NCBI RefSeq assembly: GCF_036059255.1
Contig: NZ_CP107947.1
Coordinates: 7,378,001 to 7,442,000, forward strand
DNA: 64,000 nucleotides
From: Micromonospora sp. NBC_00389
Lineage (GTDB): Bacteria; Actinomycetota; Actinomycetes; Mycobacteriales; Micromonosporaceae
Direction: 5' to 3'
Part shown: piece by piece, positions 38,060-46,692 of the stretch
How the letters are laid out: each line of letters begins with the position of its first letter
How positions within the stretch are numbered: the first letter of the stretch is position 1
Position numbers and translations under genes: made by a program
The notes under the pieces: generated by a model
The model's database searches: none
Told to the model about the DNA's origin: nothing
The model's input: only the letters and a program-made list of their open reading frames with translations

Positions 38060-39547
38060 ATGGCGCGGATCGTGGTCGTCGGCGCCGGGGTGGGTGGCCT
38101 CGCCACCGCCGCCCGGCTGGCCGCCACCGGGCACCAGGTGACCGTCTTCGAGCGGGCCGACACGGTCGGCGGCAAGCTCGGCCGGTACACGCACGACACC
38201 CCGGCCGGGTCGTTCCACTTCGACACCGGGCCGAGCCTGCTCACCCTGCCCGAGGTCTTTCACGACCTGTTCGAGGCGACCGGGGCGAAGCTCGACGAAT
38301 ACCTCGACCTGGCCCCGCTGGACCCGATCGTCCGGCACGTCTTCCCCGACGGCGGCCCGGCGCTGGACTCCTGCACCGACCCGGTGGAGTTCGCCGCCCG
38401 GATCGGGGCCGCCTTCGGTGATCGGGCAGCGGCCGACTGGCAGCGGCTGTGGCGCCGGGCCGCACGGGTGTGGCACGCCTCCTCGCGGGACATCCTGCGC
38501 CGTACCGTCGACTCCCCCCGCGACCTCGCGTCGCTGGCCTGGCGCATCGGCGACCTGGCCGCCATCGCCCCGGGCCGCACCCTGCGCGGGCTGGGCCGCC
38601 GGCACCTGTCCGACCCGCGGCTGCGGATGCTGCTGGACCGGTACGCCACCTACACCGGTGCCGACCCGCGCCGGGCGCCGGCGGCGCTGGCCGCGGTCCC
38701 CTACGCCGAGCTGACCTTCGGCGGCTGGTACCTGCGCGGCGGGCTGGGTACGCTCGCCGACGCGCTGCTGACGCGCTGCCTGGACCTCGGCGTGGTCGTG
38801 CAGACCGGCGCCGCGGTGACCCGGATCGACGCCACCGGCGGCCGGGTCCACGGGGTACGCCTCGCCGGCGTCGCCGCGCCGGTGCCCGCCGACGTGGTGG
38901 TGGCCAACGTGGACGCGCTCACCGTCTATCGCGACCTGCTGCCGCATCCGCGCCGGTTGGCCGGGCTGACCGACCGCAGCCTGGCCGGTTTCGTGCTGCT
39001 GCTCGGCGTCTCGGGCAGCACCGGGCTGGCGCACCACAACGTCTTCTTCCCGCGCGACTACGACGCGGAGTTCGACGCGGTCTTCGGCGACCCGGGACGC
39101 GGCGTACGGGCCCGGCCGGCGGCCGACCCGACGGTGTTCGTCACCGTGGCCGACGACCCGATGGTCCGCCCGGCCGGGCACGAGGCGTGGTTCGTGCTGG
39201 TCAACGCCGCCCGGCAGGGCACCGCAGCGGGCGCGGTCGACTGGCGACGCCCGGGGCTGGCCGACGCGTACGCCGACCGGATCCTGGACGTGCTGGCCCA
39301 GCGCGGCGTCGACGTGCGCGACCGGTTGCTGTTCCGCGAGGTCCGCACCCCGGCCGACCTGGACGTGGCGACCGGCGCGCCGGGTGGCTCGATCTACGGC
39401 ACCGCCGGTGGGCTGCTCCGCCCGGCCAACCGGGGCCCTGCGCACGGACTGTGGCTGGTGGGCGGCTCCAGCCACCCCGGTGGCGGGCTGCCGATGGTGA
39501 CCCTCTCCGCGCAGATCGTCGCCGACGAGATCGGCCCGGCCTGGTAG
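38060..39547 (+). CDS. CrtI/CrtD-family carotenoid desaturase
   Basis: A 495-residue FAD enzyme of the phytoene desaturase superfamily. It has the dinucleotide-binding start [20 protein letters not shown], the [14 protein letters not shown] segment after it, and the C-terminal carotenoid-binding/FAD motif [18 protein letters not shown]. Following CruF- and CruG-like genes, it most likely acts as a 3',4'-desaturase (CrtD) rather than as the main phytoene desaturase. AGGAGGG precedes ATG 38060, 11 nt after the previous stop. Confidence 0.88.
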   Translation: MARIVVVGAGVGGLATAARLAATGHQVTVFERADTVGGKLGRYTHDTPAGSFHFDTGPSLLTLPEVFHDLFEATGAKLDEYLDLAPLDPIVRHVFPDGGPALDSCTDPVEFAARIGAAFGDRAAADWQRLWRRAARVWHASSRDILRRTVDSPRDLASLAWRIGDLAAIAPGRTLRGLGRRHLSDPRLRMLLDRYATYTGADPRRAPAALAAVPYAELTFGGWYLRGGLGTLADALLTRCLDLGVVVQTGAAVTRIDATGGRVHGVRLAGVAAPVPADVVVANVDALTVYRDLLPHPRRLAGLTDRSLAGFVLLLGVSGSTGLAHHNVFFPRDYDAEFDAVFGDPGRGVRARPAADPTVFVTVADDPMVRPAGHEAWFVLVNAARQGTAAGAVDWRRPGLADAYADRILDVLAQRGVDVRDRLLFREVRTPADLDVATGAPGGSIYGTAGGLLRPANRGPAHGLWLVGGSSHPGGGLPMVTLSAQIVADEIGPAW

Positions 39548-39568
39548 GGACGTTGTTGACGCCTGCGG

Positions 39569-39618
39569 GCAGCGCGAGGTCAGCCGGCGTCGAGCAGCGC
39601 GAGGTCAGCCGGCGTCGA
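39569..39618. repeat. 25-bp tandem duplication at the 3' end of the phosphotransferase gene
   Basis: Two perfect 25-bp copies (39569-39593 and 39594-39618, starting GCAGCGCGAGGTCAGCC) followed by a partial third. The second copy contains the stop codon of the CDP-alcohol phosphotransferase; the first is a downstream echo of its last codons. Confidence 0.9.
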
Positions 39619-40294
39619 GCAGCGCGCGGCGGACGGTGGAGAGCAGCTGCCCCAGGCCGAAGCCGGCCAGCAGCACCCACACCGCGGTCGCCATGGTGAT
39701 GGTGCCGGCGGCCAGGTCCGGCTCGATCAGCCCGGCCAACCCGGCGACCAGCAACCCGACCAGCGCCACCGAGACCCGGGTGGGGCGTTCGCCCACGGTC
39801 ACCGCGCCGATCTCGCGCATGCCGGCGGAGATCGCTCGGGACCGGACGTACTCGTGCAGCCAGGACAGCGCGCCGCCCGCGACGACCAGCGCGCCCGGCG
39901 CGCCGACCAGCCAGAACGCCAGCAGCCAGGCCACCTCACCGAGCCGGTCGGCGAGCGAGTCGTAGACGTAGCCGAGCCGGGTGGTGCGACCGGTGGCCAC
40001 CGCCACCGCCCCGTCCACGCTGTCGGCCACCGAGGCGAGCAGCACGAACAGCGCGCCGAGGAACGGCCCGTCCCCCGGCCGGGTCGCCAGCAACGGTACG
40101 CAGAAGCAGAGCAGCACCCCGGCCACGGTGACCGGGGTGGGGGTGACCCGCAGCCGGCCCAGCACGTACCCGACGTGGTACGAGAACCGCAGCCAGGCGC
40201 GCACCACCGGCGCAGCGGTCCGGGGGTCAAACCCGCCGTGCAGCCGCGCCCACGCCGTGGCGTACTGGTCCCAGTTCAGCTGTGTGCCCACCAC
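39605..40294 (-). CDS. CDP-alcohol phosphatidyltransferase family protein
   Basis: A 229-residue membrane protein with about five spans and the CDP-alcohol phosphotransferase motif DSVDGAV...GYVYDSLAD. The spacing of D-xx-DG, G and D-xxx-D is intact, but the Arg of the usual DGxxAR is replaced by Val. Related enzymes make phosphatidylglycerol phosphate, phosphatidylinositol phosphate or similar lipids; which one is not clear. The motif change may alter the substrate. It converges on the carotenoid operon and lies 44 nt after metF. Confidence 0.85.
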   Translation of the reverse strand: MVGTQLNWDQYATAWARLHGGFDPRTAAPVVRAWLRFSYHVGYVLGRLRVTPTPVTVAGVLLCFCVPLLATRPGDGPFLGALFVLLASVADSVDGAVAVATGRTTRLGYVYDSLADRLGEVAWLLAFWLVGAPGALVVAGGALSWLHEYVRSRAISAGMREIGAVTVGERPTRVSVALVGLLVAGLAGLIEPDLAAGTITMATAVWVLLAGFGLGQLLSTVRRALLDAG

Positions 40295-40338
40295 GGATCA
40301 ACCGTCGTGCCGGTCATCAGGTGTCGCGGACTTCCTGG

Positions 40339-41256
40339 TCACACCCGCGCGCCGGCCTTGAGGTTCTGCCAGACCTCGCGGGTCGCGGTGGACCGGTTGA
40401 GGGTGATGAAGTGGATCCCCGGCACGCCCTCGTCCAGCAGTCGGCGGCACATGTCGCTGGCCTGCTCGATGCCGAGCTGGCGGACCGCCTCGGGGTCGTC
40501 GGCGACCCGCTCGAAGCGCGTCGCAAGCGCCGACGGAAAGGGCGCCCCGGACAGCTGCACGGACCGCTCGATGGTGCCGATCTGGGTCACCGGCATCACA
40601 CCGGCCAGGATCGGCGTGTCGCAGCCGGCGGCGGCGACCCGGTCGCGCAGCCGCAGGTAGTCATCGGCGTCGAAGAACATCTGGGTGACCGCGAACTCGG
40701 CGCCGGCCCGACACTTGCGGACGAAGTGCGCGGTGTCGCTGGCCACGTCGGCTGAGCGGGGGTGCTTGTACGGGAAGGCCGCCACACCCACGCTGAAGTC
40801 ACCGGAGTCGCGCACCAGGCGGACCAGGTCCTCGGCGTAGTCCACGCCCTCGGGGTGGCGCACCCATTCGCCGCCCGGATCGCCCGGCGGGTCACCGCGC
40901 ACCGCCAGCACGTTGCGGACGCCCACCCCGGCGAGCCGGCCGATCACGTGCCGTAGCTCGGCGACGGAGTGGTTGACCGCGGTCAGGTGGGCCATCGGCA
41001 GCAGGGTGGTTTCGGTGGCGATCCGCTCGGTCACCGCCACGGTGGTGTCCCGGGTGGAGCCGCCCGCGCCGTAGGTGATCGACACGAACGACGGGCGCAG
41101 CGACTCCAGCTCGCGGATCGCCTGCCAGAGCAGCCGCTCCCCCGCCTCGGTCTTGGGCGGGAAGAACTCGAACGAGAAGGTCGGCTGGCGGTCACGGATG
41201 AGCTCCCCGATCGCCGGCTGCGGATTGGGGAGTACCGAGGGAAGACCGAGCGCCAC
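40339..41256 (-). CDS. metF: 5,10-methylenetetrahydrofolate reductase
   Basis: Flavoenzyme reducing methylene-THF to methyl-THF for methionine synthesis. The 305-residue protein has TFSFEFFPPKTEAGE, SITYGAGGSTRDTT, VRGDPPGD and TQMFFDADDY, all typical of MetF. GTG 41256 lies 6 nt after a -10 box, so the mRNA is likely leaderless. A MetF-like gene beside a polyprenyl synthase gene is also found in Mycobacterium (Rv2172c-Rv2173). Confidence 0.96.
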   Translation of the reverse strand: MALGLPSVLPNPQPAIGELIRDRQPTFSFEFFPPKTEAGERLLWQAIRELESLRPSFVSITYGAGGSTRDTTVAVTERIATETTLLPMAHLTAVNHSVAELRHVIGRLAGVGVRNVLAVRGDPPGDPGGEWVRHPEGVDYAEDLVRLVRDSGDFSVGVAAFPYKHPRSADVASDTAHFVRKCRAGAEFAVTQMFFDADDYLRLRDRVAAAGCDTPILAGVMPVTQIGTIERSVQLSGAPFPSALATRFERVADDPEAVRQLGIEQASDMCRRLLDEGVPGIHFITLNRSTATREVWQNLKAGARV

Positions 41257-41262
41257 GACTCG

Positions 41263-41268
41263 ACTCTA
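41263..41268 (-). promoter_or_regulatory. -10 box of metF (leaderless)
   Basis: TAGAGT on the minus strand, 6 nt before GTG 41256. The rest of the gap to 41546 shows no gene and no clear operator. Confidence 0.6.
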
Positions 41269-41546
41269 GCGGGCGGCGCCACCGCCACCCAGACGCTTCC
41301 CACGCCGGTATACGGATCGACAGGTCCGTGGGCGTATCCGGGCCCCGCCCGGCGACCGGCGGGGGCCCGTCCGCCCGGCCCGGCGGGCGCGAAGCCGTCG
41401 TACCCACGGGGTAGGAATGGGTGGCGCGGGAGGGGCGGCGGGGGCGGCCCGGGGGCACGCGCGGGGGTCAGCAGCCGACCGGTGACGCCGGTCCGTCCGC
41501 TCAGGCGGGCGGGTCGTCACCGCACCGACCCCCGCCGGGAGGACCG

Positions 41547-41948
41547 ATGACCCCGTCCCCACCACCGCGCCCGCCACAGCTCGGGCCGCTGCTCGCCCTG
41601 CGCCGGTCGGCTCTGGGCTGGAGTCAGCAGCGCACCGCCGCCGAGTTGTGTACCGCCGCGGGGGTGCCGACGCTGAGCCGGCACGAGGTGTCCCGGTGGG
41701 AACGGCAGCGGCGTGTCCCCGGAGGGTTCTGGCTCGGCTGGCTCGCCATCGTGCTGGACGTGCCGCTGGTGGTGCTCGCCGAGGCCGCCGCGAGCACCCG
41801 GCGAGCAGGCCCGACGCGGGTCGGCGGGCCGGGGCGGGCAACCGTGGCCAGCGCGCGGCCGGTCGGGCGGACGGGTCCGGGCCGCGCCGCCGGGCGGGCC
41901 GGCGGGACTACGCGTGGCGGTGGAGCGCGGGCCATGACGACCGGCTAG
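41547..41948 (+). CDS. XRE-type helix-turn-helix protein
   Basis: A 133-residue protein with an N-terminal Cro/CI-type domain: LLALRRSALGWSQQRTAAEL, then PTLSRHEVSRWERQRRVPGG, followed by LAIVLDVPLVVLAEAAA. The C-terminal 50 residues are low-complexity Gly/Arg/Ala. GGGAGGA precedes ATG 41547 by 4-5 nt; the open frame to 41421 is rejected. Its 3' end contains the -10 box of the polyprenyl synthase gene, so the two are adjacent but may be transcribed separately. Confidence 0.8.
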   Translation: MTPSPPPRPPQLGPLLALRRSALGWSQQRTAAELCTAAGVPTLSRHEVSRWERQRRVPGGFWLGWLAIVLDVPLVVLAEAAASTRRAGPTRVGGPGRATVASARPVGRTGPGRAAGRAGGTTRGGGARAMTTG

Positions 41949-41951
41949 CGT
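41946..41951 (+). promoter_or_regulatory. -10 box of the polyprenyl synthase gene (leaderless)
   Basis: TAGCGT, 6 nt before GTG 41958, overlapping the TAG stop codon of the XRE gene. Confidence 0.6.
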
Positions 41952-41957
41952 CGTGGC

Positions 41958-43040
41958 GTGACCCACGCTGCTCCCGTGTCTCCCGTCGACCGCGCCGGCC
42001 TGCGACAGCGGGTCGACAAGGCCCTCACCGAGTTCCTGGCCGGCCAGCGGGCCCGGTTGACCCGGGTGGACGACGCCCTGGTCCCGGTGGCGGAGGCGAT
42101 CGAGGCGTTCGTGCTCGGCGGCGGCAAGCGGCTGCGTCCGGCCTTCGCGTACTGGGGCTTCCGAGGCGCCGGCGGGGTGGACTCCGACCAGGTGCTCACC
42201 GCCCTGGCCGCGCTGGAGTTCGTGCAGGCCAGCGCCCTGATCCACGACGACCTGATGGACCGCTCCGACACCCGGCGCGGTGAGCCGGCGGTGCACCGGC
42301 GGTTCGCCGCCCGACACCGGGCGGCTGGCTGGGGCGGCGACCCGGACGGGTTCGGTGACGCCGCGGCGCTCCTGCTCGGCGATCTCTGCCTGGTCTGGTC
42401 CGACGAGCTGCTGCACTCCGCCGGGCTGGACCTACGGGCGGTGGTCCGCGCCCGGCCCGTCTTCGACGAGATGCGCACCGAGGTCACCGTCGGGCAGTAC
42501 CTCGACGTGCTGACCCAGGCCACCGGGGACACCTCGGTGGAGCGGGCCAGCAAGGTCGCCCGGTACAAGTCGGCGAAGTACACGGTCGAACGTCCGCTGC
42601 TGCTCGGCGCCGCACTGGCCGACGCGACGGCCGACGTGCGGACGGCCTATTCGGCGTACGGGCTGCCGTTGGGCGAGGCGTTCCAGCTCCGCGACGACGT
42701 GCTGGGGGTCTTCGGCGACCCGGCGCAGACCGGCAAGCCCGCCGGGGACGATCTGCGCGAGGGCAAGCGCACGTACCTGGTCGCGGCGGCCGTGGAGGCC
42801 ACCGACGACGCCGGCCGGGAGCTGCTGCTCGGCCGGCTCGGCGACCCGGAGCTGGACGAGCAGGGGGTGGCCCGGCTGCGTGAGCTGATCTCCGCGAGCG
42901 GCGCGCTGGCCCGCACCGAGCAGCGGATCGTCACGCTCACCGACAGCGCGCTGGCGGCGCTGGCCGCCGTAGACCTGGACACCGAGGCCCGCCAGGCCCT
43001 GGTCGACCTAGCCATAGCCGCCACCCGCCGCGCCGACTAA
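41958..43040 (+). CDS. Polyprenyl diphosphate synthase (GGPP synthase type, IdsA-like)
   Basis: A 360-residue trans-prenyltransferase. The first aspartate-rich motif is DDLMD at 97-101, and the second region reads QLRDDVLGVFGDP (Asp245-Asp246). Small residues before the first motif suggest a C20 or longer product. It could supply GGPP for the carotenoid pathway encoded 2 kb away, or for menaquinone and polyprenols. The family usually sits beside metF and the Rv2175c/pknL pair, as here. Confidence 0.92.
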   Translation: MTHAAPVSPVDRAGLRQRVDKALTEFLAGQRARLTRVDDALVPVAEAIEAFVLGGGKRLRPAFAYWGFRGAGGVDSDQVLTALAALEFVQASALIHDDLMDRSDTRRGEPAVHRRFAARHRAAGWGGDPDGFGDAAALLLGDLCLVWSDELLHSAGLDLRAVVRARPVFDEMRTEVTVGQYLDVLTQATGDTSVERASKVARYKSAKYTVERPLLLGAALADATADVRTAYSAYGLPLGEAFQLRDDVLGVFGDPAQTGKPAGDDLREGKRTYLVAAAVEATDDAGRELLLGRLGDPELDEQGVARLRELISASGALARTEQRIVTLTDSALAALAAVDLDTEARQALVDLAIAATRRAD

Positions 43041-43176
43041 CCCCCCTCCCCCCTCCCCCCTCCCGGCTCGGGCCTCCCGCCCCGGTCGATCATGAAGTTA
43101 GCGGCACGACTCGCCGGTGCGGACGCCGCTAACTTCATGATCGACGCGGGGCGCGCGGGGAGGGCCGGGGGCGGGG
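43041..43176. terminator. Composite convergent terminator 1 (C-tract + 21-bp dyad)
   Basis: Directly after the stop codon a tract of C6-T-C6-T-C6-T-C3 (43041-43064) is followed by perfect 21-bp inverted arms (43085-43105 with 43125-43145, core GATCATGAAGTTAGCGGC), 19-nt loop. On the minus strand the convergent gene's TAA is likewise followed by a C-rich tract (43146-43176 complement). The G-rich strand could form a quadruplex. Confidence 0.8.
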
Positions 43177-43566
43177 TTAGAAGCCGAGGGCTTGGGCTCG
43201 GCGTTTGACTTCGCGGGCCTGGTCGCCGGAGAGGGCTGCGGCGGGGGTGGCTCCGGGGAGGGTCTCGTCCGGCTCGTAGAGCCAGCGCAGCGCGGCCTCG
43301 TCGTCGTAGCCGTTGTCGGAGAGCAGGTTGAGCACACCGGGCAGGTGCTTGAGCACGGTCTGGTTGGCCACCAGATCCGCCGGGATCCGCCGGATGCCGT
43401 CGCGGCGGACCGCCAGCAACTCCCGGTCGCGGATCATCTGGTGCACCTTGCTGATCGACACGTCGAGGCGCTCGGCGACGTCGGGCAGGGTGAGCCAGTC
43501 GGCCAGGTCGGCGGGTCCGGCGAGCGCGAGGCCGGGTACGGCCTGGTCGGGTATGGGTTCGGTCAC
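43177..43566 (-). CDS. Rv2175c-family DNA-binding protein
   Basis: A 129-residue winged-helix protein: ADWLTLPDVAERLDVSISKV then HQMIRDRELLAVRRDGIRRIP form the DNA-binding part, with a conserved C-terminal region LSDNGYDDEAALRWLYEPD. This matches Rv2175c of M. tuberculosis, a substrate of the kinase PknL encoded next to it. Here too it is divergent from a PASTA kinase. The GTG at 43566 is the family start; an open extension to 43743 is ignored. Confidence 0.88.
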   Translation of the reverse strand: MTEPIPDQAVPGLALAGPADLADWLTLPDVAERLDVSISKVHQMIRDRELLAVRRDGIRRIPADLVANQTVLKHLPGVLNLLSDNGYDDEAALRWLYEPDETLPGATPAAALSGDQAREVKRRAQALGF

Positions 43567-43719
43567 CCGATCACCCTGCCACGCCACTGCCCGGACGAGC
43601 CACCGGCACCCCGGATGACCGGCACCAACCCGTCGGGACGGGGGCGGCGAACGCGGCGGGACGGACCAGGCCCAGCCCCGGCCTGTAGCATCCTGTTCAA
43701 ACTTCGCCCCTTGGACACA

Positions 43720-43725
43720 TAGACT
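43720..43725 (+). promoter_or_regulatory. -10 box of the PASTA kinase gene (leaderless)
   Basis: TAGACT, 8 nt before ATG 43734, with a -35-like TTCAAA 18 nt further upstream. Confidence 0.55.
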
Positions 43726-43733
43726 CCCTGCCG

Positions 43734-45719
43734 ATGGACACACAGGTCGCCGACACGTTGCTGGGCTCGCTTATCGACGGGCGCTACCGCATTCGCGGTC
43801 GCGTGGCCCGTGGCGGCATGGCGACCGTGTACACCGCCACCGACGAACGCCTCGAGCGCACCGTCGCTGTAAAGATCATTCATCCGACCCAGGCCCCCGA
43901 AGCCCGTGCCCGGATCGCGAACTTCGTGACCCGGTTCACCGACGAGGCGAAGACCATCGCCCGGCTGACCCATCCGAACGTGGTGGCGGTCTACGACCAG
44001 GGCACCCATGCCGGTCTGCCGTACCTGGTGATGGAGTACGTCCGCGGCCGCACGCTGCGCGACGTGCTGGCCGAGCGACGCCGGCTCAACCCGGACGAGG
44101 TGCTGGCCATCTCCGAGCAGATGCTCGCCGCGATCGCCGCCGCGCACCGGGCCGGCCTGGTGCACCGCGACGTCAAGCCGGAGAACGTGCTGGTCGCCGA
44201 GGCGCCCACCGGCGGCGTGGCCAACCTGGTGGACAGCGTCGTCAAGGTGGCCGACTTCGGGCTGGCCCGGGCGGTCGAGGCGAGCGCCGACGAGGAGCAG
44301 GGCAACCAGCTGATGGCCACCGTGGCGTACGTCGCCCCGGAGCTGGTCACCGAGGGTCGGGCCGACCCGCGTACCGATGTCTACTCGGCCGGCATCGTGC
44401 TGTTCGAGATGCTCACCGGTCGGGTGCCCTACGACGGGGACCGTCCGGTGGACGTCGCCTGGCAACACGTCGACCGGGACGTGCCGGCACCCTCGACGCT
44501 GGTGCCCGGCCTGCCGTCGATCCTCGACGACCTGGTTCAGCGGGCCACCCGGCGCGATCCGGGTGCCCGGCCAGCCGACGCTGGCGTGCTGCTGGCCGAG
44601 GTGCAGGTGGCCCGGGACGCCCTGGGCGACGCCAACAGCCGTACCACCGTGCTGCGCCGGGTGACCGACGAGCCGCCGGTCTCCCAGCCGACCATGATGG
44701 TCGCCACGGTCCGCCCGGCTGAGCGCCCTGCCTGGGCCCGGCTGCCCGAGGGCGGCAACCAGGGGCCGGGCCGGCGGCGGGCCGCCCCCGAGCCGGCGGA
44801 GGGGCTGTGGTCCCGGCTCGCCGAGCTGCGCAGCACGGTGATGGGCAACCCGCGGGGCCGGCTGGCCGTCGCGGCCGTGGTGGTGGTGCTGGGTCTGGTG
44901 GCCGCCGTCGGCGGCTGGTGGTTCGGCGTCGGTCGCTACACGGCCGCCCCGCAGTTGGTCAGCCTGAGCAACGCCGACGCGCAGGCGCGGGCCGACCGCG
45001 CCGGGCTCACCCTGGCGTACGGCGAGCCGCGCTACGACGAGAAGGCCCCGAAGGACAGCGTGCTGGGGCAGAGCCCGGCGTCGACCACCAAGATCGTCAA
45101 GGGTGGCACGATCACCCTGACCCTCTCCCTCGGCCCGGAGCGCTTCCCGGTCCCGGACGTGATCGGCAAGGAGTTCGAGCTGGCCGAGGCGGACCTGGTC
45201 AACGCGAAGCTGGTGGTGGCCAAGGGCACCGCCCGTTACGACGACAGCCTGCCGGCCGGGGTCGTGGTGGACAGCTCCCCCAAGGTGGGCGCCGAGGTCA
45301 AACCGGGCGCGAAGATCACCCTCATCCTGAGCCGGGGCCGGGCGCCGGTGTCGGTGCCGAACCTGGTCGGCAAGAGCCTGACCGAGGCCCGGACCACCCT
45401 GGCCCAACTCAACCTGGTGCCGGTGGAGACCTACAAGGACTCCGACAAGCCCAAGGACGAGATCCTGGGTCAGAGCCCGGCCGACGGCGCCGGCGTGGAG
45501 AAGGGCACCCAGGTCAAACTGGAGGTCAGCAAGGGCCCGCCGGCGGTGGTCGTACCCCGCGTGATCGACCTGCCCTGCCCGCAGGCCAAGCAGGTGCTGG
45601 AGAGCCAGGGCTTCCCGGTGGCGATCCAGTTCAACCCGAACGCCGTGGTCCGGTTCCAGAACCCCGGCGAGAACTCGCAGGTGCCGCCGGGCACCCAGGT
45701 CACCATCGGATGCTTCTGA
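43734..45719 (+). CDS. PknL-like Ser/Thr protein kinase with PASTA repeats
   Basis: A 661-residue receptor-type kinase. The kinase domain (about 16-275) has the Gly loop VARGGMATVY, Lys47, HRDVKPEN at 144-151 and DFG at 174-176. A single membrane span lies near 375-400, followed by four extracytoplasmic PASTA repeats that in this family bind muropeptides or lipid II. It is divergent from its likely substrate, the Rv2175c-type regulator. The next gene, nfo, begins 1 nt after the stop, so they are cotranscribed. Confidence 0.94.
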   Translation: MDTQVADTLLGSLIDGRYRIRGRVARGGMATVYTATDERLERTVAVKIIHPTQAPEARARIANFVTRFTDEAKTIARLTHPNVVAVYDQGTHAGLPYLVMEYVRGRTLRDVLAERRRLNPDEVLAISEQMLAAIAAAHRAGLVHRDVKPENVLVAEAPTGGVANLVDSVVKVADFGLARAVEASADEEQGNQLMATVAYVAPELVTEGRADPRTDVYSAGIVLFEMLTGRVPYDGDRPVDVAWQHVDRDVPAPSTLVPGLPSILDDLVQRATRRDPGARPADAGVLLAEVQVARDALGDANSRTTVLRRVTDEPPVSQPTMMVATVRPAERPAWARLPEGGNQGPGRRRAAPEPAEGLWSRLAELRSTVMGNPRGRLAVAAVVVVLGLVAAVGGWWFGVGRYTAAPQLVSLSNADAQARADRAGLTLAYGEPRYDEKAPKDSVLGQSPASTTKIVKGGTITLTLSLGPERFPVPDVIGKEFELAEADLVNAKLVVAKGTARYDDSLPAGVVVDSSPKVGAEVKPGAKITLILSRGRAPVSVPNLVGKSLTEARTTLAQLNLVPVETYKDSDKPKDEILGQSPADGAGVEKGTQVKLEVSKGPPAVVVPRVIDLPCPQAKQVLESQGFPVAIQFNPNAVVRFQNPGENSQVPPGTQVTIGCF

Positions 45720-45720
45720 G

Positions 45721-46587
45721 ATGCCGGTGACCCGCTCCCGACCGGTCGGCGCACACACCCCCACCTCCGGTGGGCTGGCCAAGGCCGCCCTGCCGTACGT
45801 CGACGCGACCGGCGCCGAGGTGGTGCAGGTGTACGTCTCCAACTCGCGGGGCTGGGCGCTGCCCGCCGGTGACCCGACGCAGGACGTGCTGTTCCGCGAC
45901 GGCTGCGCCGAGCGGGGCATCCCGACCTTCATCCACGCCTCGCTGCTGGTCAACCTGGGCTCGCCCACCCCGGCCACGGTCGAACGGTCGGCGCAGACGC
46001 TGGCGCACGCGCTGCGCCGGGGGGTTGCGATCGGCGCTCAGGCGGTGGTGTTCCACGCCGGCAGCTCGGTCGACGAGGGGCACGCCGAGGCGGCGATGCG
46101 ACAGGTCCGCCAGGAGCTACTGCCGCTGCTCGACTGGGCCGCCGAGGCCGGCGGGCCGATGCTGCTGGTGGAGCCGAGCGCGGGCGGCGGGCGGTCGCTC
46201 GCCTCCCGGGTGGAGCAGCTCGGGCCCTACCTGGACGCGGTGGACCGGCACCCCATGCTGGGGGTCTGCTTCGACACCTGTCACGCCTGGGCCGCCGGGC
46301 ACGACCTGGCCGTCGAGGGCGGGATGACGGCGACCCTGGACACGCTGGTGGCCACGGTGGGGGCGGACCGGCTGCGGCTGGTGCACGCCAACGACTCGAA
46401 GGATCTGTGCGGTTCCACCCGGGACCGGCACGAGAACATCGGCAAGGGCACCATCGGCGAGCCGGCCTTCGCCGAGCTGATGGCCCACCCGGCCACCGCC
46501 GGCGTCCCGGTCGTCGTGGAGACCCCCAGTGAGAAGCAGATCGGCCACGCCGCCGACATCGCCACCCTCACCCGCCTCCACCCCTAA
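45721..46587 (+). CDS. nfo: Deoxyribonuclease IV (endonuclease IV)
   Basis: AP endonuclease of the TIM-barrel Nfo family for base excision repair. The 288-residue protein begins with VGAHTPTSGGLAKA and shows VVFHAGSS, the metal-binding GVCFDTCHAWAAGHD, LVHANDSKD and VVETPSEKQ. It starts 1 nt after the kinase stop. Length is normal for the family. Confidence 0.94.
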   Translation: MPVTRSRPVGAHTPTSGGLAKAALPYVDATGAEVVQVYVSNSRGWALPAGDPTQDVLFRDGCAERGIPTFIHASLLVNLGSPTPATVERSAQTLAHALRRGVAIGAQAVVFHAGSSVDEGHAEAAMRQVRQELLPLLDWAAEAGGPMLLVEPSAGGGRSLASRVEQLGPYLDAVDRHPMLGVCFDTCHAWAAGHDLAVEGGMTATLDTLVATVGADRLRLVHANDSKDLCGSTRDRHENIGKGTIGEPAFAELMAHPATAGVPVVVETPSEKQIGHAADIATLTRLHP

Positions 46588-46692
46588 CCCCCACCCCACC
46601 CCGCCCAACCTGTTGATCAAGAGGTTTGCGTCATCCGGAGGCCGGAATCTGACGCAAACCTCTTGATCAACAGCGAGGACCGCGGGGTGGGG
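46588..46692. terminator. Composite convergent terminator 2 (C-tract + 24-bp dyad)
   Basis: After the nfo stop comes C5-A-C4-A-C4-G-C3 (46588-46606), then perfect 24-bp arms (46610-46633 with 46650-46673, core TTGATCAAGAGGTTTGCGTC), loop 16 nt. On the minus strand the aldolase stop is followed by CCCCACCCCGCGG before the dyad. Confidence 0.8.

Noticed and set aside
43563..45977. 804-codon open frame opposite the PASTA kinase
   Set aside because: The kinase has all catalytic motifs and PASTA repeats on the plus strand; the antisense frame is low-complexity.
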